Of a DNA stretch of 64,000 nucleotides, positions 20,755 through 28,616 are shown piece after piece. Both the position numbers and the translations under genes were made by a program. The stretch's first letter is position 1. Each line of letters opens with the position of its first letter. Location: assembly GCF_902806265.1 (NCBI RefSeq), contig NZ_CADCVZ010000005.1, positions 1-64,000 of the forward strand, read 5' to 3'. This DNA is from an uncultured Sphingomonas sp. Lineage in GTDB: Bacteria; Pseudomonadota; Alphaproteobacteria; Sphingomonadales; Sphingomonadaceae. The notes beneath the pieces were generated by a model that had not been told where the DNA came from, ran no database searches, and saw nothing but the letters and a program-made list of their open reading frames with translations.

Positions 20755-21486
20755 ATGATGCGCACCCTTGCCCTTCATGCCGTTACCTACGCCGTCCGCT
20801 CGCGTGGGCAACTGCCCGGGCTGGGCGGCTTCGGCGCCGACCTGTACCGCCGCGCGGCGAGCCTGCTCGCGCGGCTGGCGGTCGGCGGCATGGTTGCGGT
20901 GGTTGCCGCTATTCTGCTCGGCGCAGTGGCGACGAGCGGCGGGCTCGTGCAGTTGCTGGTGACGTCGTTGGCGGCCGTTGCCCTGTGGCTTCCCGCCTTC
21001 TTCCTGGTCTCGCGGATCGCCGAGTGGCGGCGCGGGCGCCGGCGCCGGGCCGCCTTGCGCAGGCCGTTCGAGCAAGCTGTGGCTGGCGGTCGAACCCCGG
21101 AGCCGGCCCGCCTCGATGCCGCATGGAGCGGCCTGGCGCAGGTCGCCGGCACCCGCGCGCCCGAAGTACGCAGGCTCGAACAACAGCTGGCCTCCGTTTG
21201 GCGGGCCCTTCCCGCTCAGTCGCTCGATCCGCAGGTGCATGAGCTGCAGCTGCTGATCGGCAAGCGCATCCCCGAGCTTATCGACACGCAGCTCACCTGC
21301 CTTCCGCTGCGCCGGTTCGAACGCGGTGCGGCGGTCGACGAGCTGCTGCACCTCCTGGCTGACTTCACCGCCGACAGCGTCGAGCGCTACGACCGGCTGG
21401 CGGGCTCCGGGCGCGAGCAGCATCAAGTGCTGCGGCGGCGGATCGAGGGCCACCTCGACCGGGACGGGTTCAAGCCGCTCAGCTGA
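20755..21486 (+). CDS. hypothetical protein with two N-terminal membrane helices
   Basis: About 243 aa from MMRTLALHAV. Two hydrophobic segments occur near residues 40-65 (VGGMVAVVAAILLGAVA) and 70-90 (LVTSLAAVALWLPAFFLV), followed by a basic stretch (RRGRRRRAALRR) and a helical cytosolic part with conserved-looking QLASVWRALP. The start is uncertain: the good AAAGGAGG at about 20719 is too far from this ATG, and a non-ATG start nearer to it or the ATG at 20680 are alternatives. I do not recognise the family. Confidence 0.6.
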   Translation: MMRTLALHAVTYAVRSRGQLPGLGGFGADLYRRAASLLARLAVGGMVAVVAAILLGAVATSGGLVQLLVTSLAAVALWLPAFFLVSRIAEWRRGRRRRAALRRPFEQAVAGGRTPEPARLDAAWSGLAQVAGTRAPEVRRLEQQLASVWRALPAQSLDPQVHELQLLIGKRIPELIDTQLTCLPLRRFERGAAVDELLHLLADFTADSVERYDRLAGSGREQHQVLRRRIEGHLDRDGFKPLS

Positions 21487-21546
21487 CGGTCTCGCCCACG
21501 CAAGCGGTTGACCCGTCGCCCGCCGCCATGGCAAGCGGTCGGGCAC

Positions 21547-21620
21547 GCGGGTGTAGCTCAATGGTAGAGCAGAAGCCTTCCAAGCTTACGACGAGGGTTC
21601 GATTCCCTTCACCCGCTCCA
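21547..21620 (+). tRNA. tRNA-Gly (anticodon TCC)
   Basis: A 74-nt cloverleaf with encoded CCA. The acceptor arm GCGGGTG pairs with CACCCGC, the D arm contains GTAGCTCAATGGTAGAGC, the anticodon loop CTTCCAA gives TCC, and the T arm is GAGGGTTCGATTCCCTT. A perfect-looking hairpin follows directly at the CCA end. Confidence 0.97.
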
Positions 21621-21689
21621 TCTGCCGCCTGACGGCGGAAGATGGAGCGCGCCGGGTCAAGCGACATGCCGGAGGCATGTCGCCCGGCG
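21618..21689 (+). other. two adjacent strong hairpins in the tRNA-Gly/tRNA-Tyr spacer
   Basis: Hairpin 1 (21618-21645) pairs CCATCT-CCGCC with GGCGG-AGATGG, with one mismatch and a 4-nt loop, and begins at the tRNA CCA. Hairpin 2 (21650-21689) has an outer stem CGCCGGG/CCCGGCG and a perfect inner stem GACATGCC/GGCATGTC with a 3-nt loop. Neither is followed by a T run. They could be processing structures, a terminator without a U tract, or a REP-like element. Confidence 0.6.
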
Positions 21690-21784
21690 GGGATCGGCAC
21701 GCGCCTTGGCCTTCGTCCCGGCCGCCCAAGGCTTCGGCGTTGACACGCCTCTCCCCCGCCGCCATTTGGCGCGCCTCACCTCGT

Positions 21785-21870
21785 GGAGAGGTGGCCGAGT
21801 GGTTAAAGGCAGCAGACTGTAAATCTGCCCGCGCAAGCGTACGCTGGTTCGAATCCAGCCCTCTCCACCA
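21785..21870 (+). tRNA. tRNA-Tyr (anticodon GTA)
   Basis: An 86-nt class II tRNA with encoded CCA. The acceptor arm GGAGAGG pairs with CCTCTCC, the D arm is GGCCGAGTGGTTAAAGGC, the anticodon loop CTGTAAA reads GTA, the long variable arm is CCGCGCAAGCGTACG and the T arm is CTGGTTCGAATCCAG. In many proteobacteria tRNA-Tyr and tRNA-Gly lie close to tuf; no tuf gene is seen here. Confidence 0.97.
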
Positions 21871-21923
21871 CAGCCCCGAGCGGCTGCCGGGCGTTGACGA
21901 ACTGATCGCTGCGGAGGTGCCTC

Positions 21924-22775
21924 ATGGACAAGATGCCTGCCCTGTTCATCGGTCATGGAAGTCCGATGAACACGCTCGAGCGAAATGGCTTTACCGACGC
22001 GTGGCGGGCGTTCGGACAGCATCTGCCGAGGCCCCGGGCGTTGCTGGTGATCTCGGCGCATTGGTTCTTCGGTGCGACCGCCGTCACCGCCATGCCCGCA
22101 CCCCGGACCATTCACGATTTTTATGGTTTCCCGCCGCAGCTGTTCGAGTTCGACTACCCGGCCCGTGGTGATCCGGAGCTGGCTGAGGAAGTCGCGGAGG
22201 TGGTCAAGCCCGAGTGGGTGGGCCTTGACCGCGACCAATGGGGATTGGACCACGGCACCTGGTCGGTGCTCGCACATATGTACCCCGAGGCAGACGTGCC
22301 GGTGGTGCAGCTGTCCATCAACGCCTTGCGCCCGCTCGACTATCATCTCGCCTTGGCCGCCCGCCTGGCACCCTTGCGCGAGCGGGGCATCCTGGTGGTC
22401 GCCAGCGGCAACGTGGTTCACAACCTCCGGCGGCTGCAATGGGATCAGCGCGACCTAGCGTACGACTGGGCCGAGCGGTTCGACGACGCAGCGATCGAGC
22501 AGCTCGCTCGCGAGCCGGGCGACGTTCTGCGCCTGCGGGAGCATGAGGATTACGACCTGGCGGTGCCCACGCCCGACCATTTCATCCCGCTGCTCTACGC
22601 CGCCGGCCTGGCCTCGGCGGCCGGGGCGCCGCTGGAGCCGCTGGTGCGCGGCTATGCGATGGGATCGGTCTCGATGACCTGCTACGGCCTCGGCGCGGAG
22701 CTCGCAGTGCGCAAGGACGCAACCTGCGCCGCCCCGCTGCCAGCGGGCGTGCCGCCGGACCAAACCAACATGTGA
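21924..22775 (+). CDS. ygiD: extradiol ring-cleavage dioxygenase, DODA/YgiD type
   Basis: A 283-aa LigB-superfamily enzyme like E. coli YgiD and plant DOPA 4,5-dioxygenase. Zn/Fe-ligand histidines are in LFIGHGSPMN and ISAHWFFG, with another in LDHGTWSVL, and the late SGNVVHNLR motif is conserved. The family's physiological substrate in bacteria is not certain. The start ATG follows GGAGG at good spacing. The gene stands alone after tRNA-Tyr. Confidence 0.9.
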   Translation: MDKMPALFIGHGSPMNTLERNGFTDAWRAFGQHLPRPRALLVISAHWFFGATAVTAMPAPRTIHDFYGFPPQLFEFDYPARGDPELAEEVAEVVKPEWVGLDRDQWGLDHGTWSVLAHMYPEADVPVVQLSINALRPLDYHLALAARLAPLRERGILVVASGNVVHNLRRLQWDQRDLAYDWAERFDDAAIEQLAREPGDVLRLREHEDYDLAVPTPDHFIPLLYAAGLASAAGAPLEPLVRGYAMGSVSMTCYGLGAELAVRKDATCAAPLPAGVPPDQTNM

Positions 22776-22898
22776 CGGGCACCCTGGAACCGCGGTCCGG
22801 GACTAAGCGCTTCGTGCCGGCGCGAAGTTACGGGAGCACTCCGCCAGGATTGCGGCTATGCAGGAGCGGCTTGGCGTCAAACGGGGGAGAGAGGCCGC

Positions 22899-23996
22899 GT
22901 GAACAGCCGCCGTCAGATCGGCATCGCGTCGGTGATCATCGGAACTGCGGCCAGCCTGGCGCTGCTCTATTTCCTGCGTAACATCATCATACCTTTGGTT
23001 GTCGCCATGGTCCTGGTCGTTCTGGTCCAAGCCCTGGTTCGGGCGATCGGCCATCGGTGGCGCTGGATGCCGGACTGGCTGGTCGCGGTGCTCGCGGCTC
23101 TCACCATCATCGTCACCTCGGCGATCGCGATCTATGTGCTGGTGCAAGGGGTCACCCAGATGGTTGGCCAAGGCCCGGCGCTGGTCGCGCGCATCGAGGG
23201 CCTGTTGCAGGATGCGCGGCGGACCTGGGGCGTCGAACAGCCGCTGCATGTCTCGACGGTGATCGGCCAGGTCAGCCTGCCGCAGCTGGCGGGGCGGCTC
23301 CTGACCGGAGTTCAGGGCCTGTTCTCGGCGCTGGTGCTGGTGATCCTCTACTTCGTGTTCCTGCTCGCCGAACGGCAGAAGGTCGCACGCAAGGTCCGCA
23401 ACATGGCGGCGTCACGGGCGCAGTCTTCCGCCATCCTGCAAGGCCTGGAGCAGGTCGGCGAGGACATCGAGACCTACATCTGGGTGCAGACCCTCACCGG
23501 ATTGATGCTGGCCGGCGGGTCGGCGCTAATCATGTTCGCAGTCGGGCTCGACAACGCGCTGTTCTGGACATTCGTGCTGTTCCTCTTGTCGTTCATCCCG
23601 ATCCTTGGAGTGACGATCGGCTCGGTCGCGCCGGCGCTGTTCGCGCTGCTGCAGTTCCCGACATTGTGGCCCGCGATCATCATCTTCGGTGGTATCCAAG
23701 TCATCGCGTTCGTGGTCGGCAATCTCGTCTATCCGACCATGCAGGCGCAGACCCAGAACATCAGCCCGGTGGCAACGCTGCTGTCCCTCGCTTTCTGGAC
23801 CGCGCTGTGGGGCATGCCCGGTGCGTTCCTGTCCGTCCCGCTGACCCTGATCCTGATGCTGATCTGCGCCAAGTTCGACAGCTCGCGGTGGGTCGCGGTG
23901 CTCCTGTCCAACGATGGCGCGCCTTACGCCTTGTCTCATCAGGCACGAGCGGACGCTGCTCGGCACCGACACCAAGACGCGGAAGCCGAAGCCTAG
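22899..23996 (+). CDS. AI-2E family transporter
   Basis: A 365-aa inner-membrane protein of the AI-2 exporter (TqsA/PerM) superfamily. It starts at a GTG preceded by GGGGGAGAGAGG. Hydrophobic segments appear at both ends, with the family's long amphipathic middle and the C-terminal FVVGNLVYPTMQAQ and LSLAFWTALWGMPGAFLSVPLT blocks. Members export autoinducer-2 or other small solutes, and the substrate cannot be assigned here. The C-terminal tail is polar and slightly longer than usual. Confidence 0.9.
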   Translation: MNSRRQIGIASVIIGTAASLALLYFLRNIIIPLVVAMVLVVLVQALVRAIGHRWRWMPDWLVAVLAALTIIVTSAIAIYVLVQGVTQMVGQGPALVARIEGLLQDARRTWGVEQPLHVSTVIGQVSLPQLAGRLLTGVQGLFSALVLVILYFVFLLAERQKVARKVRNMAASRAQSSAILQGLEQVGEDIETYIWVQTLTGLMLAGGSALIMFAVGLDNALFWTFVLFLLSFIPILGVTIGSVAPALFALLQFPTLWPAIIIFGGIQVIAFVVGNLVYPTMQAQTQNISPVATLLSLAFWTALWGMPGAFLSVPLTLILMLICAKFDSSRWVAVLLSNDGAPYALSHQARADAARHRHQDAEAEA

Positions 23997-24100
23997 TCCA
24001 GCCGACGCAGCCTTTCTTCGCCCTTGCGATCGTGCTCGGGAACCGGGGCCCCGTTGCGAGGCGTTCCTCTACCCTCACCACCCTGCCGCGGGAGAATGGC

Positions 24101-24646
24101 ATGCGCGTCGCCCTGATGATCGGAAGCCTCCGGGAGGGTTCGTATAACGCCCGGGTCGCGCACGCCATGACCCGGCTCGCTCCGGCAGAGGTGCAGTTCG
24201 CCATAAGCCGAATCGACGATCTGCCTCCCTACAACCAGGACGACGACAAGGATCAGGCACCGCCCGTGCGGCGGCTGAAGGAGGAGATCGCGGGCGCCGA
24301 CGGAGTGATGTTCGCGACGCCCGAGTACAACCGCTCGGTTCCCGGCGTGCTCAAGAACGCGATCGACCACGCCTCGCGGCCCTATGGCCTCGGCGCGTGG
24401 GCGGGCAAGCCGGCCGGAATCCTCGGCGTGTCGGTCGGCGCGATCGGCACCGCTACCGCGCAGCAGCATCTCCGAAATATCCTGGCCTACCTCGACATGC
24501 CGACGCTCGGCCAGCCCGAGGTCTTTCTGCAATGGAAGGACGGGCTGGTCGACGAAGGGGGCAACATCGGGGAGGACAGCCGGGAGTTCCTGGGCGACTG
24601 GATCAACAAGTTCCTGGCCTGGGTGAGGCTCCACCCCCGACGGTGA
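24101..24646 (+). CDS. NADPH-dependent FMN reductase
   Basis: A 181-aa flavodoxin-fold oxidoreductase like ChrR/azoreductase. The phosphate-binding loop is GSLREGSYN near the N-terminus, and the signature TPEYNRSVPGVLKNAIDHASRP lies in the middle. It reduces FMN, quinones or similar acceptors with NAD(P)H. The track's 529-aa ORF is mostly a shadow of the AI-2E gene; the ATG at 24101 follows GGGAGA. It is transcribed singly after the AI-2E transporter. Confidence 0.92.
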   Translation: MRVALMIGSLREGSYNARVAHAMTRLAPAEVQFAISRIDDLPPYNQDDDKDQAPPVRRLKEEIAGADGVMFATPEYNRSVPGVLKNAIDHASRPYGLGAWAGKPAGILGVSVGAIGTATAQQHLRNILAYLDMPTLGQPEVFLQWKDGLVDEGGNIGEDSREFLGDWINKFLAWVRLHPRR

Positions 24647-24827
24647 TGGCGCGCCGGCACCCTTCGCGGTCGCGGCGGTGGCAGCCATCGGCAGCAGCGC
24701 ATCCTTGTCGGGCTGCCAGCCCTCCAGGTCGACCGGCTGCTCTAAGCGTTTGTCACGCACCGAGCTGGCCCTCCGCGCCGAATCAATCGGCATGGGCCGA
24801 GGCCAATTGGAAAGCTGCCGTCGGCGG

Positions 24828-24839
24828 TCGAACGTTCGA
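24828..24839. promoter_or_regulatory. perfect 12-bp palindrome upstream of the LuxR-type gene
   Basis: TCGAACGTTCGA reads the same on both strands and lies 48 bp before the ATG of the HTH gene, in a 241-bp intergenic region that otherwise holds no credible gene. A dimeric regulator, perhaps the HTH protein itself, could bind here. This is inference from symmetry and position only. Confidence 0.35.
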
Positions 24840-24887
24840 ACCTCAAAAAGCTCGATTCCCGTGCTCCAACTATGGTAGCGGGACAAC

Positions 24888-25496
24888 ATGCTTGCCGCCG
24901 AACAAGTGAATGAAAGCCAACGAGTAATGAGCCTTCGCCGAGGCTTGGAGAAGAGCGCGGGAGAACCCCCGGCCCACGCGGCAGAGCGTGTTGGACGGCT
25001 GTCCGAAGGGCAGCTCCAGGTTCTCCGTCTGGTCGACGAACACCTGAATTCCAAGGAAATCGCAGCCGAACTCGGCATTTCGCCGCATACTGTGGACCAG
25101 CGCATCCGCGGGGCGATCAAGACGCTTGGGGTCTCCAAGCGCCAGGAAGCGGCCCGGCTGGTGGCGCAGGCGCAGCCATATCAACGATTGATACATCAAC
25201 CGTCGCACATCGACGAACCGGGCGAACCCGGCGAAACGGATGGGGCGATCAGTTTTCAGATTCGGCACGCTGATCGTGCAGGAGGGGTCGGGCCCATCGG
25301 CCTCGAAACCGAGCAGGGGACGCTGGTGTCCCGGCCCTTCCTGGTACCGCCGTGGTCAACCAGGAGTCATCCCCGGAACGAGATGAGCGTGGGCCAGCGG
25401 CTGTTGTGGATCCTGTCGATCGCAATGGGCGCCAGCTTCTCAGCCGGCATGTACCTCGCGGGTCTCGAAAGTCTCGCCAGGCTGGCCGGTCACTAG
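24888..25496 (+). CDS. LuxR-type HTH regulator with C-terminal membrane helix
   Basis: A 202-aa protein. The HTH of the GerE/LuxR kind is clear (LSEGQLQVLRLVDE...SKEIAAELGISPHTVDQRI), near residues 37-90, with no N-terminal receiver or autoinducer domain. A polar linker follows, then a single hydrophobic helix near residues 175-195 (LLWILSIAMGASFSAGMYLA), so the DNA-binding domain is probably tethered to the inner membrane. Two small genes follow on the same strand, then phoR. The target genes are unknown. Confidence 0.8.
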   Translation: MLAAEQVNESQRVMSLRRGLEKSAGEPPAHAAERVGRLSEGQLQVLRLVDEHLNSKEIAAELGISPHTVDQRIRGAIKTLGVSKRQEAARLVAQAQPYQRLIHQPSHIDEPGEPGETDGAISFQIRHADRAGGVGPIGLETEQGTLVSRPFLVPPWSTRSHPRNEMSVGQRLLWILSIAMGASFSAGMYLAGLESLARLAGH

Positions 25497-25565
25497 GTCG
25501 CCCGCTCTATCTTCTCCGGCCAACGGTCCGAAGCGCCTAACGCGCCTTGTCGGAGAGGAGAGATC

Positions 25566-25904
25566 ATGCGCAAATTTGAGATCCAGCAGTCAGCCCGCGA
25601 AGTCGCCACGCAGGTTCGCGCCGTGGAGGACTGCATCGAATCCGCACTTATCGAACTGGCCGAGCTGCAGAGCCGCCTGATCCGCGCCCGCGCCGTCGCC
25701 GGCGTCGGCATCGGCACCGGCCATGACGCGCTCGCCCAGGTCGCCTCGGCGCTGCAGGGGCTGGTCGCGGCGCGGGGCGATATGGCCGGTGCCCACGCGT
25801 CGCTGGTCGAAGCCAAAAACCAAGTCCCCGGACTGCGGACGGTTGGGTTCGGTGATGGCGGGGAATGCCCGCCGCAGAAGGCTCAGCTGCGCGCCGTTGG
25901 CTGA
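25566..25904 (+). CDS. hypothetical protein, helical
   Basis: A 112-aa soluble protein behind a strong GGAGAGGAGAG ribosome-binding site. The first ~85 residues are predicted helical and could form a coiled coil (VRAVEDCIESALIELAELQSRLIRARAV). The end is polar with one Cys. No family recognised. It lies between the membrane-tethered LuxR-type protein and a small membrane protein, an arrangement that looks conserved enough to suggest a shared role, but I cannot name one. Confidence 0.65.
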   Translation: MRKFEIQQSAREVATQVRAVEDCIESALIELAELQSRLIRARAVAGVGIGTGHDALAQVASALQGLVAARGDMAGAHASLVEAKNQVPGLRTVGFGDGGECPPQKAQLRAVG

Positions 25905-25966
25905 TCCGAAGGACACAGCCAAACCATGTTTGGCGAGCTTAGCTCTTTGAACGCGATGGGGGGACG

Positions 25967-26395
25967 ATGATCAGGATCGTCATTTATTGGGCTCTTCTGC
26001 TCATCGTCCTCTTTGCGGCATTCCGGCAAGGCGATCGAGAGACCCGTGGCGCCGCGCTGATTTGCCTGTGCGCTACCCTGTTGTCCGTCGTTCTCGTCAC
26101 GCCCTATGCAGCCGGCTTCAAGCAGGTGGAGACCTGGGTGGCCCTGGTCGACATCGGCGTTCTGCTGGCGTTCGTGAGCATCGCAGTTCGTTCTGACCGC
26201 TTTTGGCCGCTCTGGGTGAGCGGTCTTCAGCTCACCACCGTACTGGCCCACGCGCTTCGCATTCTGCAGCCCCAGTTGGTGGATCTGGCGTACGCGGCGG
26301 CCATGCGGTTCTGGAGCTATCCCATTCTCCTGATTTTGGTGGTCGCGGCTTTACGCACCGGCCGCTACGGAACATTGAGGCCTTCCTCCAGCTAG
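25967..26395 (+). CDS. hypothetical membrane protein, about four helices
   Basis: A 142-aa integral membrane protein. Hydrophobic segments are near residues 3-20 (IVIYWALLLIVLFAAF), 30-50 (LICLCATLLSVVLVTPYA), 57-73 (VALVDIGVLLAFVSIAV) and 115-130 (YPILLILVVAAL). It ends 34 nt before phoR. No family or motif recognised. Because the PhoR here has no membrane helix of its own, a link between the two is possible but untested. Confidence 0.65.
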   Translation: MIRIVIYWALLLIVLFAAFRQGDRETRGAALICLCATLLSVVLVTPYAAGFKQVETWVALVDIGVLLAFVSIAVRSDRFWPLWVSGLQLTTVLAHALRILQPQLVDLAYAAAMRFWSYPILLILVVAALRTGRYGTLRPSSS

Positions 26396-26429
26396 TTGCT
26401 TGCGTCGGCATCGCGGCTACAGCGCGGCC

Positions 26430-27434
26430 ATGAGCCCGGTCCCGCTGCCAACCATCGCCCTTCTCGACGCGCTGGAGGAGCCGGCTCTGCTGGTTCACCG
26501 GGAACGCACGGTTGCTGCCAACGGTGCGGCGCTTCGCCTGTTGGGCGAGAGTATCCTGGCTACCGACGTTCGCCTCGCGATCCGACAGCCGCAGGCGCTC
26601 CGCGCAGTGCTCGCGGCTCGTTCCGCCGACCTCGAAGTCAGCGGCATCGGCGGGCTGGAGCGAAGCTGGGACATGCACGTCCGGCCGCTTGAGCCGGAGC
26701 TTCTGCTGGTGCGGCTTACCGACCGTTCGGCCACCCGGGCCGCCGAGAAGATGCGGGTCGATTTCGTCGCCAACGCCAGCCATGAACTGCGCACGCCGTT
26801 GGCCACTATCATCGGCTATTCCGAGACCTTGGCCGAGGACGGCGGCCTGGCGCCCGAGCATCGCGGCCGCTTCGCCCGGACGATTCATGACGAGGCGCGG
26901 CGCATGCTGCGGATCGTGGAAGATCTGATGAGCCTGTCGCGGGTCGAGGCGGATCGCTTTGTTGTGCCGGGCGGACGGGTCGACTTGGGCGAGGTCGCCC
27001 GGATTGCTGCCGGGAACGGGCAACACCTAGCTGCCAGTCGCGGATGCCGGATCGTCGTGGAAGTGGACGATGGGCTGAACCGTGTTCCCGGCGATCTCAC
27101 TCAGCTGGTGCAACTCGCCGACAATTTGGTCGGCAACGCCGTCCGCTACGGCTGCAGCCCGGCCGCGCCCGAGGCGACCGTGCGGGTGCAGCGCGAGGGC
27201 GATGGCGTTCTGCTCAGCGTCAGCGATCGTGGGGACGGCATCGCCGCGGTTCATCTCCCCCGGCTGACCGAGCGCTTCTACCGGGTGGATGCGGCGCGCA
27301 GCCGCGCTTCGGGCGGCACCGGCCTGGGGCTCGCCATTGTTAAACATATCGTCGAGCGGCACCGGGGCACGCTCACCATTGTCAGCGAGCCAGGCGAGGG
27401 AACCGAGGTGCAGGTGCGGCTGCCCAAGTCCTGA
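26430..27434 (+). CDS. phoR: phosphate regulon sensor histidine kinase
   Basis: A 334-aa kinase. A PAS-like N-terminal part (LDALEEPALLVHRERTVAAN) is followed by a HisKA domain with the phosphorylated His in NASHELRTPLATIIGYSETL (about H118), and the N-, G1- and G2-boxes of the HATPase (DNLVGNAVRYG, DRGDGI, SGGTGLGLAIVKHI). No transmembrane segment is visible. The ATG at 26430 is used; the track begins at a TTG ten codons earlier. Context gives the name: it opens the pst/pho cluster and pairs with phoB about 5 kb downstream. Confidence 0.88.
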   Translation: MSPVPLPTIALLDALEEPALLVHRERTVAANGAALRLLGESILATDVRLAIRQPQALRAVLAARSADLEVSGIGGLERSWDMHVRPLEPELLLVRLTDRSATRAAEKMRVDFVANASHELRTPLATIIGYSETLAEDGGLAPEHRGRFARTIHDEARRMLRIVEDLMSLSRVEADRFVVPGGRVDLGEVARIAAGNGQHLAASRGCRIVVEVDDGLNRVPGDLTQLVQLADNLVGNAVRYGCSPAAPEATVRVQREGDGVLLSVSDRGDGIAAVHLPRLTERFYRVDAARSRASGGTGLGLAIVKHIVERHRGTLTIVSEPGEGTEVQVRLPKS

Positions 27435-27437
27435 ACC

Positions 27438-27470
27438 TTGTCACAAAACCGCAAACTCAGCGTCACACAG
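27438..27470 (+). promoter_or_regulatory. candidate Pho box upstream of pstS
   Basis: Three 7-bp units repeat with an exact 11-bp period, TTGTCAC at 27438, CCGCAAA at 27449 and GCGTCAC at 27460. The classical PhoB site is tandem CTGTCAT-like 7-mers separated by 4 bp, so the spacing fits and the first and third units match moderately. It lies about 80-105 bp before pstS. PhoB itself is encoded at the end of this cluster. Confidence 0.5.
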
Positions 27471-27503
27471 ACGACCGAGCCTGCTGGGTAGAGGCGCGTG
27501 GGG

Positions 27504-27524
27504 AGCGGGCTTCGCACGCCCGCT
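27504..27524 (+). other. hairpin in the pstS leader
   Basis: A perfect 7-bp stem AGCGGGC/GCCCGCT with a 7-nt loop sits just before the GGGAG ribosome-binding site of pstS. No T run follows, so it is not an obvious terminator. It could stabilise the 5' end of the highly expressed pstS message. Confidence 0.4.
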
Positions 27525-27542
27525 AGGGAGTTTAGCTGATAC

Positions 27543-28598
27543 ATGAACAAGATTGCTCTTGCGCTGCCTTTGACAGCGCTTCTCGTAGCCTGCGGCAGCG
27601 GGGGCGAAGGCGGCAGCGGTGGCAGCCAGGGTGGCGCCGCCGGTGAACTGCAGGCGGTCGGCTCATCCACTGTTTATCCGTTCACCACGGCCGTCGCCGA
27701 AAGCTTTATGCGGGCTAACCGCGGCACCCGCGTGATCGTCGAGTCGACGGGTACCGGGGCCGGCATCAAGCTGTTCTGCGGCGGGGTAGGCGAGCAGTTC
27801 CCGGACATGGTCAACGCTTCGCGCGCCATAAAGAAGAGCGAATATGACGCCTGCACCGCAGCGGGCGTTCGCAACGTGATCGAGCTGCCGATCGGCATCG
27901 ACGGCCTGACCCTGATCGAGGCGAACGGCGCGCCGCAGCTCAAGCTGACCGTTGCCGACATCTACAAGGCGATCGCCGCCAATCCGTTCGGCAAGGGTAC
28001 CAACACCGCGCAGACCTGGCGGGACGTCAATCCCTCGCTGCCGCCCGTCAAGATCCGGGTGCTCGGCCCCCCACCTACTTCCGGCACGCGCGACAGCTTG
28101 GCCGAGCTCATCCTCACCAAGGGTTGCGAAAGCGATCCCGCGATGAAGGAGCTCAAAAAGACCGACGAGGCGCAGCACAAGGACGTCTGCACCAAGGTTC
28201 GCGAGGACGGCCTGTTCGTTGAGGCCGGCGAGAACGACAATCTACTGGTGCAGAAGGTTGCGGGCGACCCCGGCTCAGTGGGCGTGCTCGGCTACAGCTT
28301 CCTGGCGGAGAACGCTGACAAGATCCGCCCAGTCGAGATCGGCGGCGTGCTGCCGACGGAGCAGACGATCCAGAACCTGAGCTACCCGGGTGCCCGCAAG
28401 CTCTACGTCTACGTCAAGGGCGAGCATCTGCAGGCCAAACCGGCGCTCAAGACCTTCACGGCGGAATATGCCCGCATGTGGGGTTCGGGCGGCGAGCTGC
28501 AGAAGCGCGGGCTGGTGCCGTTCGGCGGTGCCGAAGCGCAGGCAGCGGCTGCGCAGGCGAGCGCCATGCAGCCGCTCGACGCGGCCGCGCTGAAATAG
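27543..28598 (+). CDS. pstS: phosphate ABC transporter substrate-binding protein
   Basis: A 351-aa periplasmic phosphate-binding protein. It has a lipobox (LTALLVACGS) followed by a Gly/Ser-rich linker, so it is probably lipid-anchored. The phosphate-binding start AVGSSTVYPF is clear, with the later GTRDSLAELI and GYSFLAEN parts. It delivers phosphate to PstCA. It is preceded by the candidate Pho box and followed 18 nt later by pstC. Confidence 0.93.
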   Translation: MNKIALALPLTALLVACGSGGEGGSGGSQGGAAGELQAVGSSTVYPFTTAVAESFMRANRGTRVIVESTGTGAGIKLFCGGVGEQFPDMVNASRAIKKSEYDACTAAGVRNVIELPIGIDGLTLIEANGAPQLKLTVADIYKAIAANPFGKGTNTAQTWRDVNPSLPPVKIRVLGPPPTSGTRDSLAELILTKGCESDPAMKELKKTDEAQHKDVCTKVREDGLFVEAGENDNLLVQKVAGDPGSVGVLGYSFLAENADKIRPVEIGGVLPTEQTIQNLSYPGARKLYVYVKGEHLQAKPALKTFTAEYARMWGSGGELQKRGLVPFGGAEAQAAAAQASAMQPLDAAALK

Positions 28599-28616
28599 TC
28601 GGGAAACGGCGGCACC

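Noticed and set aside
21547-21870. tRNA genes as an integration site for a genomic island
   Set aside because: No integrase, no direct repeat of the tRNA 3' end and no change in gene character on either side.
24039-24066. GGAAC and CGTT elements like an EcfG general-stress promoter before the FMN reductase gene
   Set aside because: The spacer to CGTT is 18 bp, slightly beyond the usual 16-17, and the -10 context is poor; similar weak GGAAC-N17-CGCT matches at about 22792 and 39899 show how easily such hits arise.
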